This document shows positions 8,136 through 15,870 of a stretch of 16,742 nucleotides of DNA, piece by piece. A model generated the notes under the pieces. The model was not told where the DNA came from and ran no database searches. It saw nothing but the letters and a program-made list of their open reading frames with translations. How positions within the stretch are numbered: the first letter of the stretch is position 1; every line of letters begins with the position of its first letter. A program made the position numbers and the translations under genes. This DNA is from Acidobacteriota bacterium (lineage in GTDB: Bacteria > Acidobacteriota > Terriglobia > Terriglobales > Acidobacteriaceae): contig JANXQR010000440.1 in NCBI GenBank assembly GCA_025353435.1, forward strand, positions 1 to 16,742, written 5' to 3'.

Positions 8136-8921
8136 ATGACATATTTCACGCGATGGTTCCTTATCTTGGCATTGGTGGCGTGCATGGGATTGGCGCAACT
8201 GAATTCGCAGCGAAGTTCCGGTCGTGGAGAAGCGGGAGCGGCGGAGCAGTTGCTCGCGATGGCCAACCAGGCGCGCGCGCAGGCGGGAGCGGGACCCTTG
8301 GCATGGGATCCAGCGTTGGCTGCTGCCGCACGAAAGCACTGCGATCGCATGGTTGCCGAAGGGCCTTTGTCACATCGGTATAGCGGAGAGCTGGACTTGT
8401 CAGAGCGGGCTTCGTTGGCCGGAGCGCACTTTGGGCTCATCGAGGAAAACATTGCCGTTGGCACTTACCCTGGCGAGATCCATGAAGCGTGGATGAATTC
8501 ACCTGGACATCGCAGTAACCTGCTGAACCCCGAAGTGGACCACGTGGGAATCGCAGTGATTGCAAGAGGCGGCGACTTATATGCCGTGGCGGATTATGAG
8601 CGCGCAGTAGCAGTACTGTCTCCGTCACAGGTTGAGGCGCATATCGCGGAGTTGCTTCACAAGAGTGGAATGAAAACGCGGGCCGACGCCGCGTACGCTC
8701 GAGCCGCCTGCGCCCTCGAGAAGGGCTTTCCCCATTCTCCGGGCGGCGAGCAGCCTCAATTCATCATGCGCTGGCAGGGCGCGGATCTCGACCACCTGCC
8801 GCAGCAACTGGTCGATCGCATGGGCTCCCGCCACTACCTCTATGCCAGCGTAGGAAGCTGCCCGGCGGGTGGCAACCAGACCGCCTTCACGCAATATCGC
8901 ATCGCGGTTTTACTGTACTAA
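8136..8921 (+). CDS. Secreted CAP/SCP-domain (YkwD-like) protein
   Basis: 261 residues. Residues 1-21 look like a signal peptide (TRWFLILALVACMGLAQ). A CAP domain covers about 36-155: LLAMANQARAQAG, LAWDPALAAAARKHC, MVAEGPLSHR (His80), the EEN at 103-105, then HEAWMNSPGHRSNLLNP (116-132). These are the standard cavity His/Glu residues of bacterial CAP proteins, whose biochemical role is mostly unknown. The last ~100 residues form a second, unassigned region with a Cys at 192 and another at 242. The start has little Shine-Dalgarno sequence. It converges on the glycosyltransferase gene with an 8-bp gap. Confidence 0.85.
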   Translation: MTYFTRWFLILALVACMGLAQLNSQRSSGRGEAGAAEQLLAMANQARAQAGAGPLAWDPALAAAARKHCDRMVAEGPLSHRYSGELDLSERASLAGAHFGLIEENIAVGTYPGEIHEAWMNSPGHRSNLLNPEVDHVGIAVIARGGDLYAVADYERAVAVLSPSQVEAHIAELLHKSGMKTRADAAYARAACALEKGFPHSPGGEQPQFIMRWQGADLDHLPQQLVDRMGSRHYLYASVGSCPAGGNQTAFTQYRIAVLLY

Positions 8922-8929
8922 AGTTCAGA

Positions 8930-10465
8930 TCATCCGAACCATTGGTGATCCTTCCAAAACTCCGGCCATGTTTCGCGAAGTGGCCCGCACACGAAGATTT
9001 CGGGGCGAGATTCGCTCTCCTCATTCTTCACGCCAAGGGAATTGCCGTTGTGTCCCGCTACCCGGCACGCGGTGAATTCGCGATCTGCGAACTCCTGTGA
9101 CATGCCGATTAAGATCACCGTTGAAGGCGGCTCTTTGGGATAGCCGACCAGCCATCCGGAATTGGTAATGCTGATGGGCGAAGGTAGTCGGTATGCCGGT
9201 CCGAGCATTTCGATTGCGCCGCGCTCGCCATAATTGCCAACCAGTATGCCAAGGCTGGTTTGCTCCGAGTGGGGAAGGGAATCGCGAATTCCGGCGACGG
9301 TCTTCACCATCTCGTCCCAGCCGATCTCCTCGCGAAGATCGCCATTCTTGCTGAGTGCAAAATCGCGCAGCGGCCCGCTCGGCGCGAGCGGCACAATGAT
9401 CGCGCAGACGTAAGCTCCGCATGCGAAGAGCCCGGCGAAGAATACGGCTTCGGTCGAGAGTCGCGTGATTTTTGCTCGGCGGCTCAACCAACGCTCTGCA
9501 GAAACCGCTCCCATGGCAAGCAGCATTGGATACGCTTCGGCAACATAATAGAACCGTCCTTTGCTGACCCAGAAGATTGTCAACGGGACCAGGTACATTA
9601 ACGCAATCATTCGATAACGGCGATCCAACAAGTAGGCAAAGAGCCCGACAATCCAAACTGGAGCGGCGACTAAATTAGCGTTCAGCCAAAACTGTCCGGT
9701 CAGGTATCCCGCAGCACGGCCTTCGCCGACATCGCGCTTGTGAATGTGCTGCAGAAAAGTGTAGGAAATGAAGTCGTGATGCGCCAGCCAAATCAGGTTG
9801 GGGAGGAAAATGAGGAGCGCCAGTCCGATGCCGCCCCAAAACCAGGGGCTGACGAAATACTTCCGAGCCCTGGTAACCACGAGGCCGACGAGGATTCCGG
9901 CGATATAGAAGGTGATGGAGTACTTGGTGAGAAGGCCGAGGCCGACCGCAGCTCCAATCGCAAGCCACCACCGAGGATTTTCGGTCTTCAAAAGCTTGAT
10001 GGTGAACCAGGCGATGAGCGCATACCAGAGAAACGCGAATGAGGTGTACTGAAACTCGGTTGCTTCGAAGAGTGGCAACGGGGAGAGACCGACTGCGAGC
10101 GCTGTAGTGACCTGGGCGAGGGCGAGCCGGCCGCCGCCGAGGTCGCGCGCCATGAGCCCGCTGACTACGATGACAATTGCCTGCGCGGCCACTGAGAACA
10201 TCCGCAACCCCACGAGCGAAAGACCGAACAAACTGAGCCCGATGTGCTCGAGGAACGGCGTCATAGGTGGATAGGCGACGAAGCCCCAATCCAAGTGGCG
10301 GGCATCGCTCAGAAATTGAAGTTCGTCGCGATGAAAGCCGTAACGGCCATTGGTCGCGATGTGCCCGATGGCAAAAATTGCCGCAATCCCAATGAGAACT
10401 GCGACGTCGCTACGGCCCGCGAGGACCGGCTTCTCAATCTTGTCTTCGGATGCTGTGGAGGGCAT
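8930..10465 (-). CDS. GT39/ArnT-like integral membrane glycosyltransferase
   Basis: 511 residues with many hydrophobic segments and the GT-C layout of the PMT_2/ArnT group. After the first membrane segment comes the acidic loop FHRDELQF (44-51, Asp47-Glu48), the expected catalytic position, then DWGFVAYPPMTPFLE, which matches the family's YPPL-type motif. About 10-11 membrane segments end near residue 370, and a soluble C-terminal part of about 140 residues follows. Such enzymes transfer sugars from polyprenyl-phosphate donors to lipids or proteins at the outer face of the inner membrane; donor and acceptor cannot be told. GGAG lies 7 nt before ATG 10465. It is third in the leftward CMD-HAD-GT group, 90 bp after the HAD gene. 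Confidence 0.87.
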   Translation of the reverse strand: MPSTASEDKIEKPVLAGRSDVAVLIGIAAIFAIGHIATNGRYGFHRDELQFLSDARHLDWGFVAYPPMTPFLEHIGLSLFGLSLVGLRMFSVAAQAIVIVVSGLMARDLGGGRLALAQVTTALAVGLSPLPLFEATEFQYTSFAFLWYALIAWFTIKLLKTENPRWWLAIGAAVGLGLLTKYSITFYIAGILVGLVVTRARKYFVSPWFWGGIGLALLIFLPNLIWLAHHDFISYTFLQHIHKRDVGEGRAAGYLTGQFWLNANLVAAPVWIVGLFAYLLDRRYRMIALMYLVPLTIFWVSKGRFYYVAEAYPMLLAMGAVSAERWLSRRAKITRLSTEAVFFAGLFACGAYVCAIIVPLAPSGPLRDFALSKNGDLREEIGWDEMVKTVAGIRDSLPHSEQTSLGILVGNYGERGAIEMLGPAYRLPSPISITNSGWLVGYPKEPPSTVILIGMSQEFADREFTACRVAGHNGNSLGVKNEESESRPEIFVCGPLRETWPEFWKDHQWFG

Positions 10466-10555
10466 GCAGGCTCCGCGTCACTTCTTGCAAAGACCATACG
10501 TCGCACCGAGCATACCAGTTCCGTGGCGCCAGCGGACTCAAGATTTTGAGTTCAG

Positions 10556-11152
10556 TTAGTTGGATCTTTCAAACGGCAGCGGCACTTTGACAGAGGGCAT
10601 GCCCGCAGCCGTGGCTGCTTCGATGCCGAGGTCGGTGTCTTCGAACACGAGACAGTCCGAAGGCGCAATGCCAAGTCTTTCTGCGGCCATCAGGAAGCAA
10701 TCGGGCGCCGGCTTGCCGCGCTTGTAATCTTCTGCGCAAACCAGGGTGTCGAACTTGTCTAAGAGACCGAGAGCCGTTAGCGACCCCACCACGGAACTGC
10801 GCCGGCTGCCTGAAACCACGGCGAAGGGAATTTGGCCGTGCCGCGCGTTAATGTGCTCAATGACCTCGGGTATGGCCTTGAGTTGGGGCAAGAGGGATAG
10901 GTATAACTCCTCCTTCTTTTCCGCAACCGCTTCAACCGGCAGGTTAAGCCCCTGCATTTCACTTAGCAGACGGATAATTTCGCGAATGGGACGGCCGCCC
11001 CAAGCGTAAAAGAGCTTCTCTTCGTACACGCAGTTGTATTCGGCGAGAGAGGTTTTCCACGCGATGTAATGCAATGGCATGGAGTCGACGATGGTTCCGT
11101 CGCAGTCGAAGAGATAAGCGCGGAACGTGCCCGCGGGCAGTTTCAATTTCAT
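10556..11152 (-). CDS. HAD-superfamily phosphatase, beta-phosphoglucomutase-like
   Basis: 198 residues. All HAD motifs are visible: motif I FDCDGT (nucleophile Asp16, Asp18), motif II VVSGS (Ser114), motif III Lys147 in RGKPAPD, and motif IV FEDTDLG (Glu171, Asp172). A small helical cap sits between motifs I and II, as in beta-phosphoglucomutase and sugar-phosphatase subfamilies. It is a cytosolic phosphatase or phosphomutase; the substrate is likely a sugar phosphate, by family inference only. It begins 36 bp after the stop of the CMD-family gene, so both are probably in one transcript. Confidence 0.88.
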   Translation of the reverse strand: MKLKLPAGTFRAYLFDCDGTIVDSMPLHYIAWKTSLAEYNCVYEEKLFYAWGGRPIREIIRLLSEMQGLNLPVEAVAEKKEELYLSLLPQLKAIPEVIEHINARHGQIPFAVVSGSRRSSVVGSLTALGLLDKFDTLVCAEDYKRGKPAPDCFLMAAERLGIAPSDCLVFEDTDLGIEAATAAGMPSVKVPLPFERSN

Positions 11153-11188
11153 GCGGTAGAAGAGGGCTCCTACTTCTATCGTACCGAA

Positions 11189-11776
11189 TCAGCGCCGGCC
11201 ATTGGTCGCGATCGCATCTTCGGTGGGCGTGGCAGCGCCGCCCTCGCTGGGCTTGGTGGGCAGCATTTGGAGCGCGTTATTGAACCGGTTGAAATAGTTG
11301 AACAACCCGATGGCGCAGAGTAATTCCACGATTTCGCCCTCTGAATAGAAGCTGCGCAATTCGGCAAACTGCTCATCAGTCACCGCGTGGGCATCGCTTG
11401 TAACGGTCTCGGCCAGGCGGAGCGCGGCCTTTTCAGCTGGCGAAAAATCTTCGCGCTTTTGCCAGTCTGCAAGATGCTCCAACTGATCGTCACTCCATCC
11501 AAGCCCGCGCGCGAGGATGGTGTGGCTGGCCAGGCAGTAGGGTGTATTGTTTACCTGGCTCGTGCGGACGATTATCAGTTCCTTCAGCTTGGTCGACACG
11601 GTCCCGGTATTGAGCACAGCTCCAAAGTGCGCCTGCATGGTGGCGAAGATCTCGGGCCGATGCGCCATGACCCGAAACATGTTGGGGACGTTGCCTCGGA
11701 GGGCGAACACCTTGTCGTAGAGTGCTGCAATATCGGGTGTCACTTCGCCGCGGTCGAGTCTGGAAATGCGTGACAT
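11189..11776 (-). CDS. Carboxymuconolactone-decarboxylase/AhpD-like family protein
   Basis: 195 residues, all-helical CMD/AhpD-type fold. The family core is visible: KELIIVRTSQVNNTPYCLASHT, in part (64-86), with Cys81 and His85 forming the C-x3-H part of the AhpD site. The partner Cys of the usual C-x2-C pair is replaced by Thr78, so a disulfide-based alkylhydroperoxidase cycle like that of AhpD is unlikely without another Cys. Members annotated as peroxidase-related or as plain CMD-domain proteins often have this form. The start is well supported by an AAGGAGG Shine-Dalgarno (complement of 11783-11789), 6 nt before ATG 11776. It is first in the leftward group, with a promoter just upstream. 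Confidence 0.85.
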   Translation of the reverse strand: MSRISRLDRGEVTPDIAALYDKVFALRGNVPNMFRVMAHRPEIFATMQAHFGAVLNTGTVSTKLKELIIVRTSQVNNTPYCLASHTILARGLGWSDDQLEHLADWQKREDFSPAEKAALRLAETVTSDAHAVTDEQFAELRSFYSEGEIVELLCAIGLFNYFNRFNNALQMLPTKPSEGGAATPTEDAIATNGRR

Positions 11777-11782
11777 GACGTG

Positions 11783-11789
11783 CCTCCTT
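11783..11789 (-). promoter_or_regulatory. Strong Shine-Dalgarno of the CMD-family gene
   Basis: AAGGAGG on the minus strand, 6 nt before the ATG. It is the best ribosome-binding site in the window and fixes this start. Confidence 0.85.
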
Positions 11790-11806
11790 GATCCTGTTTC
11801 GGTTCC

Positions 11807-11834
11807 ATTATGGCATCTGCCGGGAGCGGGTCCA
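11807..11834 (-). promoter_or_regulatory. Putative sigma-70 promoter for the CMD-HAD-GT39 group
   Basis: On the minus strand, TGGACC (complement of 11829-11834) is followed after 16 bp by CATAAT (complement of 11807-11812). That is 4/6 and 5/6 matches to the -35 and -10 consensus. Predicted initiation is near 11800, giving a short leader that contains the Shine-Dalgarno. Prediction from sequence only. Confidence 0.5.
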
Positions 11835-11883
11835 TCGCACTTCCCGAATGAGTCCGGGACGGGTCTGCTGAAGCCGTCGTTCT

Positions 11884-11912
11884 TTGACCTTCCGCGCTGT
11901 CTCTGCTAACTT
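11884..11912 (+). promoter_or_regulatory. Putative promoter of tRNA-Asn
   Basis: TTGACC (11884-11889), a 17-bp spacer ending in TGC (extended -10 element), then TAACTT (11907-11912). Initiation near 11919 would leave about 20 nt of leader before the mature tRNA. The -10 is weak, so confidence is moderate. Confidence 0.45.
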
Positions 11913-11940
11913 TGTAAAGGGACAATTAGACGTCCGTCAC

Positions 11941-12015
<75 letters not shown>

Positions 12016-12130
12016 TCACATGTCTAAACGTGTCTTCCCACGTAAAACACTCCCAATAAAATCAACAACTTCGCAGATCATGTGTCTTCGGTTGTCCATG
12101 GGCACCTTGGCATAACCACGCCGATTCGAT

Positions 12131-12149
12131 TGTGGGTACAATGTGGGTA
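12131..12149 (+). repeat. TGTGGGTA tandem direct repeat upstream of the integrase
   Basis: TGTGGGTA at 12131-12138 and again at 12142-12149, an 11-bp period (one helical turn), 22 bp before the integrase ATG. Such paired GTGGGTA motifs are common in front of P4-type integrase genes. A plausible role is integrase binding for autoregulation or arm-site contact; this is inference. Confidence 0.5.
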
Positions 12150-12170
12150 TCTTCCGAGGCAAATATTCAG

Positions 12171-13463
12171 ATGGCAGGAAACAAACTCACAGACGCAAAA
12201 ATCTTCCAAGGCGAAAGCGAAGGCGACGAAGTACAAGTTGTTTGACGGCGGCGGACTACACCTGGTCGTGAGCCCCGCTGGTGGAAAATTCTGGCGCTGG
12301 TCCTATCGCTTCAACGGCACCGAACAGTTGTTGTCAGTCGGTGAATACCCAGACATGGGTCTGGCAGCCGCACGGGTCGAACATGAGGATTGGCAAAAGT
12401 TCTGACCAGTGGCCTGAACCCCGCAGCGGAGAAAAAGAAGGGAAAGGACCAAACCAAACTTCAGGCACAGCGGCTGACAGCGTTGAAGAACTCCACCACA
12501 TCCACCAAGCCACAGTGGCCTGAGAATAGCTTCGGGGCCATCCATGACGAGTGGTTCATCCAGTGGAGCAGGAAGAAGTCCCCCGACTATGTGGGACAAA
12601 TGAGGAGCCGACTCGACGGGGACATTCTCCCCATGCTGGGAAGTCTGTTGATTACGGAGATCGAGGCGCCAGACATTGTTAAGATGGCGCTCGAGATCGA
12701 GAATAGTGGGGCCGAAGAGCTGGCACGGCATGCCCTTTTCACAACCGGCCAAATTTTCCGGTTCGCTATCGCACACGGGTATGCCCGGCGTAACCCTGCC
12801 GCATACTTTAAGCCCGGCGACGTGCTAAAGGACCAGACGGTGACCAACCACCCCCGCATAGTGCGACAGGAACTCCAGGCATTATTGCTGGCCATGGCGA
12901 ACGACACCGGAACCGAGACCACACGGTGTGCGATATGGATCATGGCGCGGACATTCGTCAAAACAACTGAACTGCGTGAGACCCCCTGGGCCGAACTTGA
13001 TCTCGACGATGGTTGGTGGGAGATCTCCAAGGAGCGGATGAAGATGAATTCCCCCCACATCGTCCCGCTTTCTAGGCAAGTGGTTGGGGCATTTCGTGAG
13101 CTTAGAGAGATCACCGGCGACAGCGAACATGTTTTCCACGGTGCCATTGATCGAGAAAAGTGCATGAGCAACAACACCATCCTGGGTGCTCTAAAGCGAA
13201 TGGGGCACCACGGCGTTATGACTGGTCACGGCTATCGTGGGCTCGCGTCAACAATTCTGCACGAAGGCGCCCTGGCATCAGCACTCCTTCAGGTGGACGG
13301 GTACCCTGATACGTGGATCGAATTGCAGCTCGCCCACATGCCCCGAAACAAGTTCAGCGCTGCGTACAACTACGCACAATATCTCGATGGCCGGAAGAGA
13401 ATGATGCAGGACTGGTCCGACTACTTGGACGAACAGTTAAACAAGGTGAAGAAGGTCGCTTAA
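12171..13463 (+). pseudogene. P4-type tyrosine recombinase (site-specific integrase), frameshifted
   Basis: The intact product would be about 430 residues, normal for P4-type integrases. The N-terminus MAGNKLTDAKI starts at ATG 12171 in one frame. The next part (YKLFDGGGLHLVV through GGKFWRWSYRF to ARVEHEDWQK) is in another frame, and from about 12399 (VLTSGLNPAAEKKK to the stop) the first frame returns. An extra T near 12205 (ATCTTCC) and a missing G near 12398 (CAAAAGTTC) explain both shifts. The C-terminal catalytic domain keeps H-x-x-R (TGHGYR, His at 13227-13229), LAH and the nucleophile Tyr in AAYNYAQYL. The first catalytic Arg, expected in a V-R-T-x-E-L-R motif, is Lys (12960-12962). 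About ten extra residues (GALASALLQVD) also seem inserted after TILHE. It is probably inactive. It lies 155 bp after tRNA-Asn in the same direction. Confidence 0.85.
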
Positions 13464-13716
13464 ATCAGTTCCCCAAACACAAAGAAACCACTCAGCAGGT
13501 TCGCCGGGTGGGGATATATTTGTCGCAGGACACTTTGGACACCGAGGCTGGCCGGCGGGGCGTTCAGGAAATGCTGAATCAAATTGACGAAGGTGCATTC
13601 GACTGAAGCAGTTTGCGGGAGGCCAGCCAACCCTGCCATTCGCAAGGGCACCCCACAGGCATTGCCGAGGTTTATGGAGGTTTACATTGTGGGGTTCGAT
13701 GGCAAAAGGATTTGGA
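13464..13716. other. Intergenic stretch after the integrase; no convincing gene
   Basis: A 33-codon frame beginning with GTG at 13508 (VGIYLSQDTLDTEAG, ending 13606) looks protein-like, but it has no good ribosome-binding site and I cannot assign it. Nothing else coding or structured stands out. Confidence 0.4.
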
Positions 13717-13872
13717 CTAGTCGATTGCGCGGTTGGTGCGGGGATCAATCGCAAGGCCGTTCAACTCTGTCGCCATTGACTTGATTTTCATCTTCTGCTG
13801 GTCGAGGCCGACAAAGGGAAAGCCGTAGTGGTCTTCGTAGCTCCAAACCGTGATTCCGTTGAGGGTTACCAT
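13717..13872 (-). CDS. Hypothetical small protein, 51 residues
   Basis: Minus-strand frame from ATG 13870-13872 to TAG 13717-13719. The product begins MVTLNGITVWSYEDHYGFPF and ends NGLAIDPRTNRAID; its composition is protein-like with no low-complexity bias. AAAAGG lies 6 nt before the ATG, an acceptable Shine-Dalgarno, and the frame is closed by a TAG 13 codons upstream of the ATG, so the start is well bounded. There is no signal peptide or membrane segment. I recognise no family. It lies in the decayed zone after the integrase, so it may be a small accessory gene or the C-terminal remnant of a longer one. Confidence 0.45.
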   Translation of the reverse strand: MVTLNGITVWSYEDHYGFPFVGLDQQKMKIKSMATELNGLAIDPRTNRAID

Positions 13873-14110
13873 TGTGAACCTTTTCTCGCACCAGTAGACA
13901 CCCTAAGCAACGTCTTACATTGTGTTGGGCGACACATCATGCTTAACCCAGTAATGCGCCTGCGTCTGCCTGCACGAAGGCCAACAGCCAACTGCATGGC
14001 CACTTTACACTCCGCCATCATTGGGCCCCTCATAGCTGTGCGCGGGAAATGAGTGGCTTTGCATGAGCGATCCCTCCTCCCCCGAACGATATTTACCAAG
14101 AACGACAGCA
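13873..14110. other. Intergenic stretch between two minus-strand small genes
   Basis: Longer open frames here are arginine/cysteine-rich and look like chance frames. A GCCCAAC / GGGTTAAGC pair on the minus strand near 13922-13948 recalls the core of the 14370-type repeats but is too degenerate to call. Confidence 0.35.
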
Positions 14111-14341
14111 TCACGAGTGAAAACCCCTTCCTGTCCCTAATCTAAGAAGCGGCCAGATCACGGCCTTGGCTGCTCCATATGGAACACCCAGCGGATGACG
14201 CGTCACGACCTCGCGATACAGTTTTTGTACGACGTCCGTGGGCTGCGGTTCCTGAGCCACCCCTCCGTCCGGAGATGCCAATAGCGTCGAGAGCAGAGCC
14301 ACCCACTGTACCCGCCATCGCCAAGGATTGCCATGTCTCAT
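14111..14341 (-). pseudogene. N-terminal fragment of an exported hypothetical protein
   Basis: 76 residues from ATG 14339-14341, with AAAAAGGGG 7 nt upstream as a strong Shine-Dalgarno. Residues 1-30 look like a signal peptide (positive start, then VQWVALLSTLLA, cleavage near GVAQ). The mature part PTDVVQKLYREVVTRHPLGVP, in part, reads like the start of the secreted D-V-V-x-x-F/L-Y-R-E-V-V type proteins seen in acidobacteria, which are normally longer. After VIWPLL the sequence turns to LRLGTGRGFHS and stops, so the gene seems cut off near 14150. It could also be a genuine short secreted protein. Its start is 28 bp from repeat copy A. Confidence 0.5.
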
Positions 14342-14581
14342 AGTTGCGCCCCTTTTTAATCCCGAGTAGTGGCCGACTCGTCAGTATGCCGTCTCTTCGT
14401 CTCCAGTTCCGCAGGCCGGAATGGGTTAGGGAAGAGTCGGCGACTCTCCCGGCCGAATCGGAGGTGAAGCCTCCCCCAATACCCGGATGTCGAGAAACCG
14501 GAGGATTGACGCCGAGCATGCAAACGATGGTGAACGACGGCGAAGTTTTGAACCCGTGCCCTTGCGGAGAGCCATTAAACG
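14342..14581. other. Divergent intergenic region carrying repeat copy A
   Basis: About 240 bp between the divergent starts at 14341 and 14582. Apart from repeat A it holds a small hairpin GAGG-TGAAG-CCTC (14461-14473) and a TTGACG at 14506-14511 without a convincing -10 element. Confidence 0.4.
14370..14442 (+). repeat. Palindromic repeat family, copy A
   Basis: Begins TGGCCGACTC and ends GAGTCGGCG, with the core GGAATGGGTTAG at 14418-14429. GCCGACTC (14372-14379) pairs perfectly with GAGTCGGC (14434-14441). Alternatively GCCGTCTCTTC (14388-14398) pairs with GAAGAGTCGGC (14431-14441) with one mismatch, enclosing a small hairpin TTCCG-CAGGC-CGGAA. It aligns along its whole length with copies B and C. 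It lies between the truncated exported gene and the lipoprotein gene. Confidence 0.75.
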
Positions 14582-15412
14582 GTGCAAACTTCTTCCATGC
14601 TTCCCGCGAATCAAAGATCTTTGCTTTCCTGTCTGCTATTCCTCGGGTTACCGCTTCTCGCCTGTATCGCCCAATCCTCCGGGGATAAACTCCCGGACAG
14701 CGCAGTGGCGTCGCTCCGTCAACAGGTGGCTTTCGATGGAGCCCGGCCCAACGAAAGGAACCCGGCTGGACTGCACATCACGTTCTCTAAAATCGGCGAA
14801 AACGATACGGCGCAAGGCCACGTTTCGGTCTACAGGGCGTACGCAGTTGGAGCAGCCGAAAAGCAAAAATACGTGATGGCGATATGGAAGATAGGGTCGG
14901 CACCACAGTTGATTCCCGGCGACGTATACGTTAACGCGAAGGGACTTCTGATGGCTCACAAGCCGAATCGCGATCAGGAGGATTCTGATTTCGTGGACGA
15001 GGATGACGAGCAGGATTTCGCAATTCAGGCGGCACGGGGCGAACCATACCGATTCATTTTGGCAACGCCAGACGGAAAGCTTTCTGTTCCGGGGACAGTC
15101 GTTCCCTACCCGATCCAAAACCAAGATCGCAGTTGTCGAGTTGAAGCACGACTGGCCCTGCCGGAAGCGATTGCAGTAATCCTCTATGCTGACGGCTTGG
15201 CACCGAACTCCGATGTTGCATTCAATTCACTATCCGAAGGTGAATCACATGATGGAGACTTCCACACCGATGCCCACGGTCACGGTGCTGCGATTACACT
15301 GCCGAACGTGAAAGGGAAAAATGCAGGTGTCGTCAAGGTATCGGTGTCCACAAAGGAGTGTGCCACATCGGTGGAAGTTCCGTGGGGCAAAGGGAGCTAC
15401 AAGCCTCTCTGA
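14582..15412 (+). CDS. Predicted lipoprotein, function unknown
   Basis: 276 residues from GTG 14582, with GGAGAG 10 nt upstream; ATG 14597 is an alternative start with no clear Shine-Dalgarno. Residues 12-28 form a hydrophobic signal segment ending in the lipobox LLAC with Cys28, so export and lipid anchoring are predicted. An acidic stretch SDFVDEDDEQDF lies at about 138-149. Three Cys remain: the lipobox Cys, one in DRSCRVEA and one in KECATS; the last two could form a disulfide. The C-terminus WGKGSYKPL resembles the W-G-x-G-x-Y-x-P ending of several acidobacterial secreted proteins, and the preceding PNVKGKNAGVVKVSV suggests a beta-sandwich. No catalytic motif is recognised. Repeat copies A and B bracket the gene. 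Confidence 0.75.
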   Translation: MQTSSMLPANQRSLLSCLLFLGLPLLACIAQSSGDKLPDSAVASLRQQVAFDGARPNERNPAGLHITFSKIGENDTAQGHVSVYRAYAVGAAEKQKYVMAIWKIGSAPQLIPGDVYVNAKGLLMAHKPNRDQEDSDFVDEDDEQDFAIQAARGEPYRFILATPDGKLSVPGTVVPYPIQNQDRSCRVEARLALPEAIAVILYADGLAPNSDVAFNSLSEGESHDGDFHTDAHGHGAAITLPNVKGKNAGVVKVSVSTKECATSVEVPWGKGSYKPL

Positions 15413-15454
15413 TTAACCTTTTTTCGAGAAGCTAATAGAGTTCCGAGTGTGTCG

Positions 15455-15522
15455 TGGACGACTCTTCCTCATGCCGAATATTCGCCCCCGGCAGGTCGAG
15501 GCGGGGTTAGGGCGAGTCGGCG
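15455..15522 (+). repeat. Palindromic repeat family, copy B
   Basis: Begins TGGACGACTC 42 bp after the lipoprotein stop and ends GAGTCGGCG; core GGGTTAG at 15504-15510. CGACTC (15459-15464) pairs with GAGTCG (15514-15519). The inner hairpin CCCCG/CGGGG and the TCGCC/GGCGA arms preserve the layout of copies A and C despite different bases. It shares ATGCCG and GGGTTAGGG-GAGTCGGCG blocks with copy A. Confidence 0.72.
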
Positions 15523-15593
15523 GTGAGTCATCCTATTCCAAGAATGCATATTCGCAGAGTTGAGAACCTATGGGCGACGAGAGGTGTGAGAGC

Positions 15594-15853
15594 ATGTCTA
15601 CAATGAAGGCCTGCGCCTATTGGATCGCAATCGACTGCATTGTGATGGTTCTCAAGTTCGTTATAAAAATAGGCTGCCGTCATACCTCGTTGATGTTCTC
15701 GTTCCGGGATTCTTTGTCGCTGCTCTTCTGAATGGCAGCCTGCACGACCACATCATGCCTGGGTACGTTTTGGTCGCCTTCTTTGTAAACTGCCTGCTCT
15801 ACTCGCTGGTCGTCTTGATTGGCTTGAAACTCATTGCGAAGAGGCCGATTTAG
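15594..15853 (+). pseudogene. Small membrane protein gene with an apparent frameshift
   Basis: Translation should start at ATG 15594: GAGGTG lies 7 nt upstream, and the frame begins MSTMKACAYWIAIDCIVMVLK, in part. That frame soon becomes non-membrane-like and stops after LSLLF. From the A-run at 15664-15669 (ATAAAAATAGG) the -1 frame continues naturally: KNRLPSYLVDVLVPGFFVAALL, in part, then GYVLVAFFVNCLLYSLVVLIG and the basic end LKLIAKRPI. One lost A in the run would explain this. The joined product would be about 86 residues with up to three hydrophobic segments. If the shorter frame alone is used it would need TTG 15620, which has no ribosome-binding site. Programmed slippage or a sequencing error are alternatives. 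Repeat copies B and C bracket the gene. Confidence 0.55.
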
Positions 15854-15870
15854 CCGTTCCGGTCGGATCG

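Noticed and set aside
13508..13606. Possible serine-recombinase N-terminus (VGIYLSQDTLDTEAG)
   Set aside because: The faint likeness to resolvase N-termini lacks the catalytic V-S-T segment, and there is no ribosome-binding site.
13922..13948. Fourth, reverse-oriented copy of the palindromic repeat
   Set aside because: Only TGGGTTA plus a few bases match; the stem arms and the TGCCG block are absent.
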